Shown here: positions 26,947 through 35,242 of the stretch, piece by piece | Position numbering within the stretch: position 1 is the stretch's first letter | Layout: every line of letters starts with the position of its first letter | Assembly (NCBI GenBank): GCA_018712075.1 | Contig: DVHN01000038.1 | Span: forward strand, 1 to 59,472 | Direction of reading: 5' to 3' | Origin: Candidatus Fimimorpha faecalis | GTDB taxonomy: Bacteria > Bacillota > Clostridia > Lachnospirales > Lachnospiraceae | DNA: 59,472 bases | Notes under the pieces: model-generated | What the model saw: only the letters and a program-made list of their open reading frames with translations | Database searches by the model: none | Told to the model about the DNA's origin: nothing | Position numbers and translations under genes: made by a program

Positions 26947-28500
26947 GTGGATGAAGTTCTTATCGGTATAGCTATAATATTTGGAATTATTATAGTTGTT
27001 GTTATTACCTGGTTTGTCGCTTTGCGTTACCAACAAAAAATCTACTCAGAAAAGATTGGTTCAGCAGAAGAGAAATCCAGAAAAATAATAGATGAGGCTT
27101 TAAAAGTGGCAGAGACAAAGAAGCGTGAAGCACTTTTAGAAGCGAAGGAAGAGAATCTGAAATCTAAGAACGAATTAGATAAAGAAATCAAGGAACGCAG
27201 AAATGAATTGTCTCGAATGGAAAAGCGAGCCATGAACAAGGAAGAAACATTGGATCGCAAAACCGAAGCACTGGAAAAGCGTGAAGCAGGCTTAAATGCA
27301 AAAGAAGATAACCTGAACAAGAAGCTGGAAGAAGCAAAAGCACTTCATGGGAAGGTTGCGCAGGAACTAGAAAGAATTTCTGGTCTTACCTCCGAACAAG
27401 CAAAAGAGTACTTGTTAAAAACTGTTGAGGACGAAGTAAAGTATGACGCTGCAAAATTAATTAAAGAATTAGAAACGAAAGCAAAAGAAGAAGCTGCAAA
27501 AAAAGCAAAAGAGTATGTAGTAACTGCAATTCAGAAATGTGCTGCCGATCATGTGGCAGAAACTACAATTTCTGTAGTTCAGCTTCCTAATGATGAGATG
27601 AAGGGAAGAATTATTGGTCGTGAAGGTAGAAATATCCGTACATTGGAGACGCTAACTGGAGTGGAATTAATTATTGACGATACACCAGAAGCTGTTATCT
27701 TATCTGGATTCGATCCGATGAGAAGAGAGATAGCAAGAATTGCTTTGGAAAAATTGATTCTGGATGGTAGAATTCACCCGGCAAGAATCGAAGAAATGGT
27801 TGAAAAAGCACAGAAAGAAGTAGAAGTAATGATTCGTGAAGAGGGAGAAGCTACTTTGCTGGAAGTTGGAGTGCATGGTATTCATCCAGAACTTGTTAAG
27901 TTGCTTGGACGTTTAAAATTCCGTTCCAGCTATGGACAGAATGCATTGAAACATTCTATAGAAGTGGCACACTTGTCAGGACTTCTGGCAGCAGAGCTTG
28001 GATTGGATATTCGAGTTGCAAAGCGTGCTGGACTTTTACATGACATTGGTAAAGCAGTAGACCATGAGATGGAAGGTTCCCATATTCAACTTGGGGTAGA
28101 GTTATGTAAGAAATATAAAGAATCTCAAATCGTAATTAATGCAGTAGAAGCACATCATGGTGATGTAGAACCAACTTCTTTAATTGCATGTGTAGTACAG
28201 GCTGCGGATACAATTTCCGCTGCAAGACCAGGTGCAAGAAGAGAGACATTGGAGACGTATACGAATCGTCTCAAACAATTGGAAGACATCACAAATTCGT
28301 TTAAAGGCGTTGAAAAATCTTTTGCTATCCAAGCGGGTAGGGAAGTTCGGGTAATGGTAGTGCCAGAGCAAATATCGGATGCCGATATGGTACTGCTGGC
28401 AAGAAATATTTCTAAACAAATTGAAGCAGAATTAGAGTATCCGGGACAAATTAAAGTAAATATCATTAGGGAGTCCCGTGTAACTGATTATGCAAAGTAA
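26947..28500 (+). CDS. rny: Ribonuclease Y
   Basis: A 517-residue membrane-anchored endoribonuclease that starts mRNA decay. Order: N-terminal transmembrane helix (residues 4-26), long coiled coil rich in Lys/Glu (30-190), KH domain ([15 protein letters not shown] near 218) and HD domain ([12 protein letters not shown] near 360). GTG start after AAGGAGGTG. It has its own promoter and a terminator. recX-rny order is common in Clostridia. Confidence 0.96.
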   Translation: MDEVLIGIAIIFGIIIVVVITWFVALRYQQKIYSEKIGSAEEKSRKIIDEALKVAETKKREALLEAKEENLKSKNELDKEIKERRNELSRMEKRAMNKEETLDRKTEALEKREAGLNAKEDNLNKKLEEAKALHGKVAQELERISGLTSEQAKEYLLKTVEDEVKYDAAKLIKELETKAKEEAAKKAKEYVVTAIQKCAADHVAETTISVVQLPNDEMKGRIIGREGRNIRTLETLTGVELIIDDTPEAVILSGFDPMRREIARIALEKLILDGRIHPARIEEMVEKAQKEVEVMIREEGEATLLEVGVHGIHPELVKLLGRLKFRSSYGQNALKHSIEVAHLSGLLAAELGLDIRVAKRAGLLHDIGKAVDHEMEGSHIQLGVELCKKYKESQIVINAVEAHHGDVEPTSLIACVVQAADTISAARPGARRETLETYTNRLKQLEDITNSFKGVEKSFAIQAGREVRVMVVPEQISDADMVLLARNISKQIEAELEYPGQIKVNIIRESRVTDYAK

Positions 28501-28546
28501 CGATAGATAGTGATACCAAAAAAGTTCACTGAAACAGAACAGTTAG

Positions 28547-28598
28547 AAGCTGCTGTACAACAAGATTCAAAAATGAGTATGTTGACGGCAGCTTTTTT
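28547..28598 (+). terminator. rny terminator
   Basis: AAGCTGCTGTACAAC (28547-28561) pairs with GTTGACGGCAGCTT (28581-28594) with a bulge, followed by TTTTTT. Confidence 0.8.
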
Positions 28599-28633
28599 GT
28601 GTATTAATAAAAAAGAAAGGATAGGGATTAGTT

Positions 28634-29449
28634 ATGGCTTTGATTGGATTTATTGGAATGGGAAATATGGGATATGCAATGCTTAGAGGTTCTTTAAAGA
28701 ACTTTGATAAAAGTGAGATTATATTTGCGGATGTTAATGAGGAGCGTGTAAAAAAGGTTTATAATGAAACGGGGATACGTTTTGTTGAAAGTAATGCAGA
28801 ATGTGCAAATGGATGTAAGTATCTCGTGTTAGCAGTAAAACCTCAGTATTATCCAGAAGTATTGAAAAATATTGAAAATATTATTACAAGAGAGCATGTA
28901 ATTATTTCTATTGCGCCAGGTATTACGATTGAAGATTTGAAGGGACATTTGGGCTTTGATAAAAAGATCGTACGGGCAATGCCAAATACTCCAGCTCTTG
29001 TTGGAGAAGGAATGTCTGGAATTTGTTTTGATCAGAAAGCATTTACAATGGAAGAACTTTCTGTTATTGAAAAAATATTTAGTGGATTTGGAAAAGTACA
29101 TGCGGTAGAAGAAAAACTTATGGATGCAGTTGTATGTGCAAGTGGAAGTTCTCCAGCCTATGTATATATGTTTATTGAAGCATTGGCAGACAGCGTAGTA
29201 AAATACGGAATGCCAAGAAATATGGCATATCAGTTTGTGGCACAGACTGTGATTGGGTCTGCAAAGATGGTGTTAAAGTCGGGAAAACATCCTGGAGAAC
29301 TGAAAGATATGGTATGTTCACCAGCTGGTACAACAATTGCTGGAGTAGCAGCATTAGAAGAATATGGTTTTCGTAATGCTGTAATAAAAGCTACCGATGC
29401 GTGTTATGAAAAATGTGAATCTATGAAGAAGAAATCGGAGGCGAAATAG
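28634..29449 (+). CDS. proC: Pyrroline-5-carboxylate reductase
   Basis: A 271-residue NAD(P)H enzyme, last step of proline synthesis. N-terminal Rossmann motif GFIGMGNMGYAM (residues 5-16), conserved AVKPQYYPEVL, MPNTPALVGEG and the C-terminal SGSSPAYVYMFIEALADSVVKYG helix region are intact. An AGAAAGGATAGGG site precedes the ATG. The NUDIX gene starts one base after its stop, so the two are cotranscribed. Confidence 0.95.
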   Translation: MALIGFIGMGNMGYAMLRGSLKNFDKSEIIFADVNEERVKKVYNETGIRFVESNAECANGCKYLVLAVKPQYYPEVLKNIENIITREHVIISIAPGITIEDLKGHLGFDKKIVRAMPNTPALVGEGMSGICFDQKAFTMEELSVIEKIFSGFGKVHAVEEKLMDAVVCASGSSPAYVYMFIEALADSVVKYGMPRNMAYQFVAQTVIGSAKMVLKSGKHPGELKDMVCSPAGTTIAGVAALEEYGFRNAVIKATDACYEKCESMKKKSEAK

Positions 29450-29450
29450 A

Positions 29451-29987
29451 ATGGAGCATATGAAGCGGATTGGAAGAACGCTTGTTCATAAAGGAGCCAT
29501 TTTAGATTTTTATGAAGATGAGATATTAATGCCAACTGGAAAAATTGCCAAATGGGATTTTTTGTCTCATAAGGGTGCAGCAGCAGTACTTGCTGTGAAA
29601 AGGGATGGCAAAATATTGATAGTGCGCCAATATCGTCCTGCCCAAGAAAGAGAAACTTTAGAGATCCCAGCTGGAGCTAGAGATTATGAAGGGGAGCCAA
29701 CGATGCAATGTGCTGCCAGAGAATTGGAAGAAGAGACTGGGTATCGAGCAGGAAAAATAGAATTTTTAATGACACTTCGCACTGGAATTGCCTATTGTAA
29801 TGAAATCATTGACATTTATTTAGCAACGGAATTAGACCCAACTCATCAACATTTGGACGAGGAAGAGTTTTTGGAAATTGAAGAATATGATTTAGATGAA
29901 CTTTGCCAAAAGATTTACGAGGGAAAAATTCAAGATGCTAAGACGGTTGCGGCAGTACTGGCTTATAAAAATAAATACCAAAAATAA
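29451..29987 (+). CDS. NUDIX hydrolase (ADP-ribose pyrophosphatase type)
   Basis: A 178-residue NUDIX protein. The Nudix box is present (AARELEEETGY near residues 85-96), but the glycine before it is spaced by six residues (GARDYEGE) instead of the usual five, a one-residue insertion. The upstream VRQYRPAQERETLEIPAGA segment matches ADP-ribose pyrophosphatases. It probably hydrolyses ADP-ribose or a related nucleotide sugar. Confidence 0.88.
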   Translation: MEHMKRIGRTLVHKGAILDFYEDEILMPTGKIAKWDFLSHKGAAAVLAVKRDGKILIVRQYRPAQERETLEIPAGARDYEGEPTMQCAARELEEETGYRAGKIEFLMTLRTGIAYCNEIIDIYLATELDPTHQHLDEEEFLEIEEYDLDELCQKIYEGKIQDAKTVAAVLAYKNKYQK

Positions 29988-30095
29988 TGCTAACCGCAGG
30001 AAGTACAATATAATCCAATTATAGTGATGTAGAAGCATAAAATTGCTGCCTTTTGCATATAAAGTTAGGACAGGAAGTATGTAGGAGGCAGCGGT

Positions 30096-30641
30096 ATGAT
30101 TCGAATCCGAAATAAAGAAATGGTTCTAATTGTCTTATTTTTAATTGGCATCATATTAGGAACAGTAATTGCAATTTTATTTGCATCGATATCGGCTTTT
30201 GAGATGAAAATATATCATCCTGAAATAGAAAATGAACTTCAGGCAATGACGGATGTATGGGGACTATTTTTTTATATTGTTCAAAGTCGTTTTTGGGAAT
30301 TGACCGCCTGCATTTTGCTGAGTATGACTGTAATTGCCTATCCAGTTTTTTGTATCCTATCTGGTTATAGTGGGTTTTGCATGTCCTGTATGATTGTAAT
30401 AGCTACCATGACATATGGAATAAAAGGAATTCTTGCTTTTTTAGCTGTGATACTTCCGCATTATTTGTTTTATGGAATTGGAGTTGTGCTTTTAATGTTG
30501 CAATCATGTCAAAGACAACAATTGCCACTTCGTTATGCAGTACAGTCCTACATGATTATTATAGGAATATTCCTGATTGGGATGTTATCCGAAGCATGGT
30601 GTAATCCATGGTTATTACAGTTGATGTATAAACAATTATAA
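30096..30641 (+). CDS. spoIIM: SpoIIM-like membrane protein (stage II sporulation protein M)
   Basis: 181 residues with about five hydrophobic helices (near residues 8-32, 68-85, 88-115, 117-137 and 148-165). In spore formers SpoIIM works with SpoIID and SpoIIP in septal peptidoglycan hydrolysis during engulfment. The assignment rests on size, topology and its place between a NUDIX gene and a xerD-type gene, an order seen in Clostridia. Start ATG follows TAGGAGGCAG. Confidence 0.72.
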   Translation: MIRIRNKEMVLIVLFLIGIILGTVIAILFASISAFEMKIYHPEIENELQAMTDVWGLFFYIVQSRFWELTACILLSMTVIAYPVFCILSGYSGFCMSCMIVIATMTYGIKGILAFLAVILPHYLFYGIGVVLLMLQSCQRQQLPLRYAVQSYMIIIGIFLIGMLSEAWCNPWLLQLMYKQL

Positions 30642-30676
30642 AATGAACGGAATGAAGATAGGAGATTGTTAAATAG

Positions 30677-31513
30677 GTGGCTGTATCCACTTATAAAAAC
30701 GGTTGGGTGAAAAATATGCTAGAGGAAGTAAAAGAATTTCTGATCTATTTAAAAAAAACTAAAAATATTACATCAAATACCGAGGTATCTTATGAACGGG
30801 ATTTAAGGTATCTTATTATATTTTTAAATGAGAATGGAATCCTGGAATGGAATAAGGTAACTATGAGTATGTTGCAGTCGTACCTTCTTTTTCTGGAAAA
30901 GGAGGGAAAATCTGCTGCAACGATAGCTAGAATTTGTGCGTCCATCCGGACTTTTTTTCATTATGCATTGAGAAAGAAGCGAATAGAAGAAGATCCAACT
31001 CAATTTCTGTACTCTCCAAAAGTGGAAAAAAAGTTTCCAGAAGTTCTTACAATGGAAGAAGTAGAGAAACTATTGAGACAACCGAATAAAAGAACACCAA
31101 AGCAATTAAGAGATCGTGCCATGTTAGAATTATTGTATGGAACAGGAATTCAAGTGACAGAAATGCTTTCATTACAATTAACGGATCTAAATATGACAAT
31201 GGGATATATTAGTTATAAGGAGAACGATCAGCTTCGTTCTATTTCATTGAACGATCGGGTCAAAAATGCATTAAAATGTTATTTGGAAGATGCCAGGCCA
31301 CAGATGCTCCCAAAAGAAACAGAAAAATCTTTATTTTTAAATTGTGCTGGAAAGCCAATGAGTAGACAAGGACTTTGGAAATTATTAAAGTATTATACAA
31401 ACAAGGCAGGAATTCAAAAAGAGATTACAGTGCATACATTACGGCATACGTCTTCTCTATATTCAGAAAATATAAAAAACGATGTTTTAAAAAAGTTTAA
31501 TAATAAAATATGA
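30677..31513 (+). pseudogene. xerD: Truncated XerD-like tyrosine recombinase
   Basis: 278 residues of a XerC/XerD-type recombinase. The SAM-like N-terminal domain (residues 14-100) and much of the catalytic domain remain, but the first catalytic arginine is Gln (GTGIQVTE instead of GTGIRVSE). After HTLRHTS the frame runs into unrelated sequence and stops, so the HxxGH-type segment and the nucleophilic tyrosine are missing. It cannot be a working recombinase. The start may be GTG 30677 or ATG 30716. It may once have been a chromosome-dimer or developmental recombinase next to spoIIM. Confidence 0.82.
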
Positions 31514-31554
31514 AATTAGTAAAGGGTTATTGGGAAATAAAAGTTTTATAAAGA

Positions 31555-31743
31555 ATGGTGATGGTAATAATTTTATACCATATCGGATTGAACATCAATT
31601 GCTTATTGCCACAATTTTTTAGTATTGCACGAATTGGGGTTTTACCGAGAGACTATTCTATGACGTGGTATATCGTACAAACAATAATAGGAATTTTACT
31701 GTTTATTTTGATAATTATACGGGATAAACGAAAAATATCCTAG
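31555..31743 (+). CDS. Small hydrophobic ORF, doubtful
   Basis: 62 residues with a hydrophobic start and a clear C-terminal transmembrane segment followed by RDKRKIS. There is no convincing ribosome-binding site. It may be the tail of a decayed membrane protein in the debris after the broken xerD. I do not recognise it. Confidence 0.25.
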   Translation: MVMVIILYHIGLNINCLLPQFFSIARIGVLPRDYSMTWYIVQTIIGILLFILIIIRDKRKIS

Positions 31744-31872
31744 AAAATTCGGAGTATTTTGGTAGATTTAAAAGATAAAATTAAGAGATATTGAATTAAA
31801 TTGCGTGAATTTTGTGATAAAAAAATATAAGCAAGATAATAATAAAAAAATAAAAAAAAATTAAAAAAACAC
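31744..31872. other. AT-rich noncoding spacer
   Basis: About 130 bp almost entirely A and T, with A-runs just upstream of the ncRNA promoter that could act as an UP element. No gene seen. Confidence 0.5.
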
Positions 31873-31901
31873 TTGACATATGAAAGAAAATGTTATATAC
31901 T
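31873..31901 (+). promoter_or_regulatory. Near-consensus promoter of the large noncoding transcript
   Basis: TTGACA (31873-31878), exactly 17 bp, TATACT (31896-31901), preceded by A-rich DNA. Start expected near 31908. It is among the best promoters in the window, yet no gene follows for almost 700 bp. Confidence 0.85.
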
Positions 31902-31907
31902 TTAACT

Positions 31908-32480
31908 AAGATCAAAAAAGAAAAGATAGGAGGAGAGTCCAATGAAATTATAACGGTTTACCCTATTGAGTGACGAAAGTCTTTACATAGATATGGGAAA
32001 GAGATTTTACTCTTACCAAATATGAAAGAAAGGATGGTACGGACCACCAAAAACGTAAGCAAAGCATTTAGTAAAACCTTTAATAACGGAATAAAAGATT
32101 CGAAGCGGCTAGTGCGAGGCGGATTTAATTCATAATCTAATGATAGGAAAAAGCAAATCAAGAAAGAGTATGAATGATTATATAAGAGAATAAGTTAGAA
32201 TATAGTTTGGTTGGGGGAAGGCTTTTAAAGATAGAATGGCAAGATCAAATGATGAATTGAGAATTTAATAAGTGAAAGGGTAAAGTTTATAAGAAAGATT
32301 AGAAAGAGATGATACGTTAGATAAATTAAAATCCCAGATGCCATAAAGCAGAGGATCATTCATGAATAATGATTACGTTATTGAAGAAGAAAACAGAATA
32401 AGTAAAGAGAGGTAATGTCCAATGGATGGAATAGCTTAAGAGCGAGTATCGAAAAAAGAAATTCGATGCTCGCTTTTTCT
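31908..32480 (+). ncRNA. Large (about 570 nt) structured noncoding RNA, possibly ROOL-like
   Basis: A gene-free, purine-rich transcript between a near-consensus promoter and a strong terminator. Reading frames here are short and lack ribosome sites. Local helices are visible: GATAGG (31925-31930) with CCTATT (31962-31967); a GAC-GAAA-GTC tetraloop hairpin (31972-31981); AAGAG (31999-32003) with CTCTT (32010-32014), flanked by GG/CC; ATCATT (32355-32360) with AATGAT (32368-32373). The octamer GTCCAATG occurs near both ends (31937 and 32417). Length and many purine-rich GAAA-type loops recall the large ornate RNAs ROOL and GOLLD. It is not tmRNA (no tRNA-like ends) and lacks the RNase P core. 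Class assignment is unverified. Confidence 0.65.
32441..32478 (+). terminator. Terminator of the large noncoding RNA
   Basis: AGCGAGTATCGAA (32441-32453) pairs with TTCGATGCTCGCT (32462-32474) over 13 bp with one G-U, A-rich 8-nt loop, then TTTTT. Confidence 0.9.
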
Positions 32481-32511
32481 GATATCTATAAAATCTTCAT
32501 AGAGTTTTTAT

Positions 32512-32540
32512 TTGCATATTTATAGGCTTAGTGGTATACT
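32512..32540 (+). promoter_or_regulatory. Promoter of the CobW gene pair
   Basis: TTGCAT (32512-32517), 17 bp, TATACT (32535-32540) with an extended -10 TG one base upstream. Confidence 0.7.
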
Positions 32541-32591
32541 GTGGATAGTTTGTTATTAAAAAGTGAAAAGCAAACTTAGAAAGAAGGAATT

Positions 32592-33623
32592 ATGATGACA
32601 AAGATTGATATTATTTCTGGATTTTTAGGGGCTGGAAAAACAACATTAATTAAAAAACTAATTGAAGAGGCATTTCAAGGTCAAAAACTAGTATTGATTG
32701 AAAATGAATTTGGAGAGATTGGTATTGACGGCGGATTTTTAAAAGATGCTGGAATTCAGATTACAGAGATGAATTCTGGCTGCATTTGCTGTTCTTTAGT
32801 AGGAGATTTCACAGCGGCATTGGAACAGGTGATTGAGACATATCATCCAGATCGCATTATGATTGAGCCGTCTGGCGTAGGAAAACTATCCGATGTAGTA
32901 GGAGCTGTGCTTCGAGTAGGAGATAAAGAAGATATTACAATTAATAGCATGGTTACAGTTGCAGATGCTACGAAATGTAAAATGTATATGAAAAATTTTG
33001 GCGAGTTTTATAATGATCAGATTGAGACAGCGAGTACGATTATTTTGAGCAGAACACAGACGATGAAACAGGATCGTTTGGAAAAGGCAGTAAGCTTAAT
33101 TCAAGAAAAGAATAAAAAAGGAGCTCAAATTATTACAACTCCATGGGATCAATTAACAGGAACACAGATTCTGCAAGTAATTGAAAAGAGTAGTAATTTA
33201 GAACAGGAATTGTTAAAAGAACTAGAAGAACATCGTCATGAAGAACATCACCACGAGCATCACCATCATGAAGATCACGAGCATCATGACCATCACGATC
33301 ATGAAGAGGAATGCAGCTGTGGCTGCCATCACCATCATCATGCAGATGAAGTATTTACAAGTTGGGGAAAGGAAACTCCAGCGAAGTATTCAAAAGAAGA
33401 ATTGGCAGATATATTGCATAAGCTTTCTGAGGAAACGGAGTATGGAATGATTTTACGTGCGAAAGGTATGCTTCCAACACAGGACGGAGAGTGGATGTAT
33501 TTTGACTTAGTTCCAGGAGAATATGAAATTCGTACGGGCTCTCCAGATTATACGGGACGTATTTGTGTCATTGGTTCTCAATTACAGGAAGAAAAGTTGA
33601 TGGAATTATTCCATCTGGCATAA
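32592..33623 (+). CDS. CobW/G3E-family GTPase with His-rich metal-binding stretch
   Basis: 343 residues. Walker A is GFLGAGKTT (near residue 11), the metal-binding CICC motif is near 58, and a CobW C-terminal domain spans about 255-343. Between them, residues 215-252 form a His/Asp/Glu-rich segment with CSCGC, a likely metal store or sensor. The base-specificity motif (usually NKxD) reads SRTQ. G3E GTPases are metallochaperones for Zn, Co or Ni; the metal is not settled by sequence. ATG codons at 32592 and 32595 are both possible. It is followed 11 bp later by a second G3E-type gene. Confidence 0.88.
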   Translation: MMTKIDIISGFLGAGKTTLIKKLIEEAFQGQKLVLIENEFGEIGIDGGFLKDAGIQITEMNSGCICCSLVGDFTAALEQVIETYHPDRIMIEPSGVGKLSDVVGAVLRVGDKEDITINSMVTVADATKCKMYMKNFGEFYNDQIETASTIILSRTQTMKQDRLEKAVSLIQEKNKKGAQIITTPWDQLTGTQILQVIEKSSNLEQELLKELEEHRHEEHHHEHHHHEDHEHHDHHDHEEECSCGCHHHHHADEVFTSWGKETPAKYSKEELADILHKLSEETEYGMILRAKGMLPTQDGEWMYFDLVPGEYEIRTGSPDYTGRICVIGSQLQEEKLMELFHLA

Positions 33624-33634
33624 GGAGTGAAAAA

Positions 33635-34579
33635 ATGGAAGATTATAAAATTCCAGTCTATCTGATCACTGGTTTTTTGGAGAGTGGTAAAACATCATTT
33701 ATTCAATTTACGATCCAGCAGGATTATTTTGCAGATGGAGAAAAGACGTTGTTGATTGCCTGTGAAGAAGGGGAAGAAGAGTATGATCTTTCTATGTTGG
33801 CAAATTATAATACTGTATTGGAAATGATAGAAGAACCAGAGGAATTTACACCAGAATTTTTGAAGAGGATGAATGAAAAATATCATCCAGAGCGTGTTAT
33901 GATAGAATACAATGGAATGTGGTCAGTTGATCAGATTCTTCAGATGCGTATGCCAGAATTTTGGGAAATTTATCAGATTATTACAATACTGGATGGAGAA
34001 CATTTTCAGCTTTATTTAAATAATATTAAAGCACAGGCGATTGAGCTTCTTACAAAAACGGATATGATTATTTTTAATCGTTGTACACAAGATAGTCCAT
34101 TGGCTTTATATCAAAGAACAATTAAATCAGTAAATCGCCGTGCAGGTATTGTGTTTGAATCGGAAGATGGAGAGATGGAGCCGCCAGAAGAAGAGCCGCC
34201 ATATGACTTAAATGCAGAAATTATTAATATTGCAGATCAAGATTATGGTTTTTGGTATATTGATGTGCAGGAACATCCAGAACGTTATGTGAATAAATTA
34301 GTTCGTTTTCGTGCAAAAGCAATGGTATCGAAACGCTTCCCAGAAAATATATTTGTGCCAGGAAGAAATGCAATGACTTGTTGTGAAGCAGATATCCGAT
34401 TTATAGGATTTTTATGTCATTATCGTAATGCAAAGCGGATTGCACCGAAGCAATGGATTTACGTAACGGCTAAAGTAAAGTGGGAATATTCTGCGGCATA
34501 TAAGGAAGAGGGACCAGTGTTATATGCAAAGGGAGTTGCTGTAACAAGTGCTCCAGAAGAAGAATTGGTATATTTTTAA
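33635..34579 (+). CDS. CobW-like GTPase fused to a YcgQ/DUF1980-like C-terminal domain
   Basis: About 314 residues. The N-terminal part has a Walker A (GFLESGKTS near residue 12) and the general G3E layout, but the metal-binding CxCC motif is absent and the NKxD position reads NRCT. Residues from about 215 on resemble the C-terminal domain of YcgQ/TIGR03943 proteins (FVPGRNAMTCCEADIRFIGF), which in other Firmicutes pair with a permease under zinc limitation. ATG 33635 follows TAAGGAG. The fused layout and the tandem with a His-rich CobW suggest metal homeostasis; the partner is unknown. Confidence 0.75.
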   Translation: MEDYKIPVYLITGFLESGKTSFIQFTIQQDYFADGEKTLLIACEEGEEEYDLSMLANYNTVLEMIEEPEEFTPEFLKRMNEKYHPERVMIEYNGMWSVDQILQMRMPEFWEIYQIITILDGEHFQLYLNNIKAQAIELLTKTDMIIFNRCTQDSPLALYQRTIKSVNRRAGIVFESEDGEMEPPEEEPPYDLNAEIINIADQDYGFWYIDVQEHPERYVNKLVRFRAKAMVSKRFPENIFVPGRNAMTCCEADIRFIGFLCHYRNAKRIAPKQWIYVTAKVKWEYSAAYKEEGPVLYAKGVAVTSAPEEELVYF

Positions 34580-34649
34580 TGAAAAATGAAAATACTAGGC
34601 ATATATCCAAGGTGATTCGATTGATTACTATGTTTTGTACAAAAAATTA

Positions 34650-34732
34650 CTCTATTGTAAGGAAGGGATTGATTTTTTGACTGGTATGAGATAGAATGGA
34701 GAAAAGATTAAGTTACTTTTTATACAATAGAG
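34650..34732. repeat. Spaced inverted repeat around the pyrI promoter
   Basis: CTCTATTGTA (34650-34659) and TACAATAGAG (34723-34732) are perfect inverted copies flanking the promoter at 34669-34697. The left arm is upstream of the predicted transcript, so a DNA-level role is more likely than RNA pairing. Confidence 0.45.
34669..34697 (+). promoter_or_regulatory. pyrI promoter
   Basis: TTGATT (34669-34674), 17 bp, TAGAAT (34692-34697). Confidence 0.5.
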
Positions 34733-34747
34733 ATAGGAGAATAAAAC

Positions 34748-35179
34748 ATGCTGAATGTCAGTGGATTAAAAGAAGGTTTTGTATTAGACCACATTCAGGC
34801 AGGAAAGTCCATGGCTATTTATAAATACTTAGGTTTGGACAAATTAGACTGTCAGGTAGCGATCATTAAGAATGCAAAAAGTAATAAGATGGGTCGTAAG
34901 GATATCATTAAAATTGAATGCGATATTAATGTAATTAATTTAGATGTTTTAGGTTATATCGATCATAATATTACAGTTAATATTATTAAGGATCAGAAGA
35001 TTGTAGAAAAAAAGACATTGGCACTTCCAAAGAAAATTACGAATGTTATTTTCTGTAAAAATCCTCGCTGTATCACTTCGATTGAGCAGGAACTTCCTCA
35101 TGTCTTTATACTGACGGACGAAGAAAATGAAGTGTATCGTTGTATGTACTGTGAAGAAAAATACCATAAAAAATATTAA
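34748..35179 (+). CDS. pyrI: Aspartate carbamoyltransferase regulatory subunit
   Basis: 143 residues matching PyrI: an N-terminal nucleotide-binding allosteric domain (GFVLDHIQAGKSMAIYKYL) and a C-terminal zinc domain with CKNPRC and CMYC (near residues 103-108 and 132-135). It would bind ATP/CTP and regulate PyrB. Unusually the catalytic gene pyrB is not adjacent; it lies about 2.5 kb away on the other strand. ATG follows GATAGGAG; a terminator follows the gene, so it is transcribed alone. Confidence 0.9.
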   Translation: MLNVSGLKEGFVLDHIQAGKSMAIYKYLGLDKLDCQVAIIKNAKSNKMGRKDIIKIECDINVINLDVLGYIDHNITVNIIKDQKIVEKKTLALPKKITNVIFCKNPRCITSIEQELPHVFILTDEENEVYRCMYCEEKYHKKY

Positions 35180-35186
35180 TTGTTTA

Positions 35187-35224
35187 CCCGAAGCTAGAAG
35201 AGCGATATAGCTTCGGGTTTTTTC
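35187..35224 (+). terminator. pyrI terminator
   Basis: CCCGAAGCTA (35187-35196) pairs with TAGCTTCGGG (35208-35217), followed by seven T. Confidence 0.92.
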
Positions 35225-35242
35225 AACATAAAAGGAGGTTTT

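Noticed and set aside
31928-31945. GGAGGAGAGTCC resembling the RNase P RNA GAGGAAAGTCC motif
   Set aside because: The other conserved RNase P regions are absent over the following 550 nt, so the match is short and probably fortuitous. The tmRNA ends are also absent.
31958-32161. Minus-strand frame of 67 codons within the ncRNA region
   Set aside because: No ribosome site, no recognisable family, and it opposes a strong promoter. It is treated as chance.
31908-32480. OLE RNA as the identity of the large ncRNA
   Set aside because: OLE is usually accompanied by its membrane partner gene, and none is present. The OLE core was not recognised.
33220-33345. CAT/CAC-rich repeat as a microsatellite
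   Set aside because: It is in frame and encodes the His-rich metal-binding stretch of the CobW protein.
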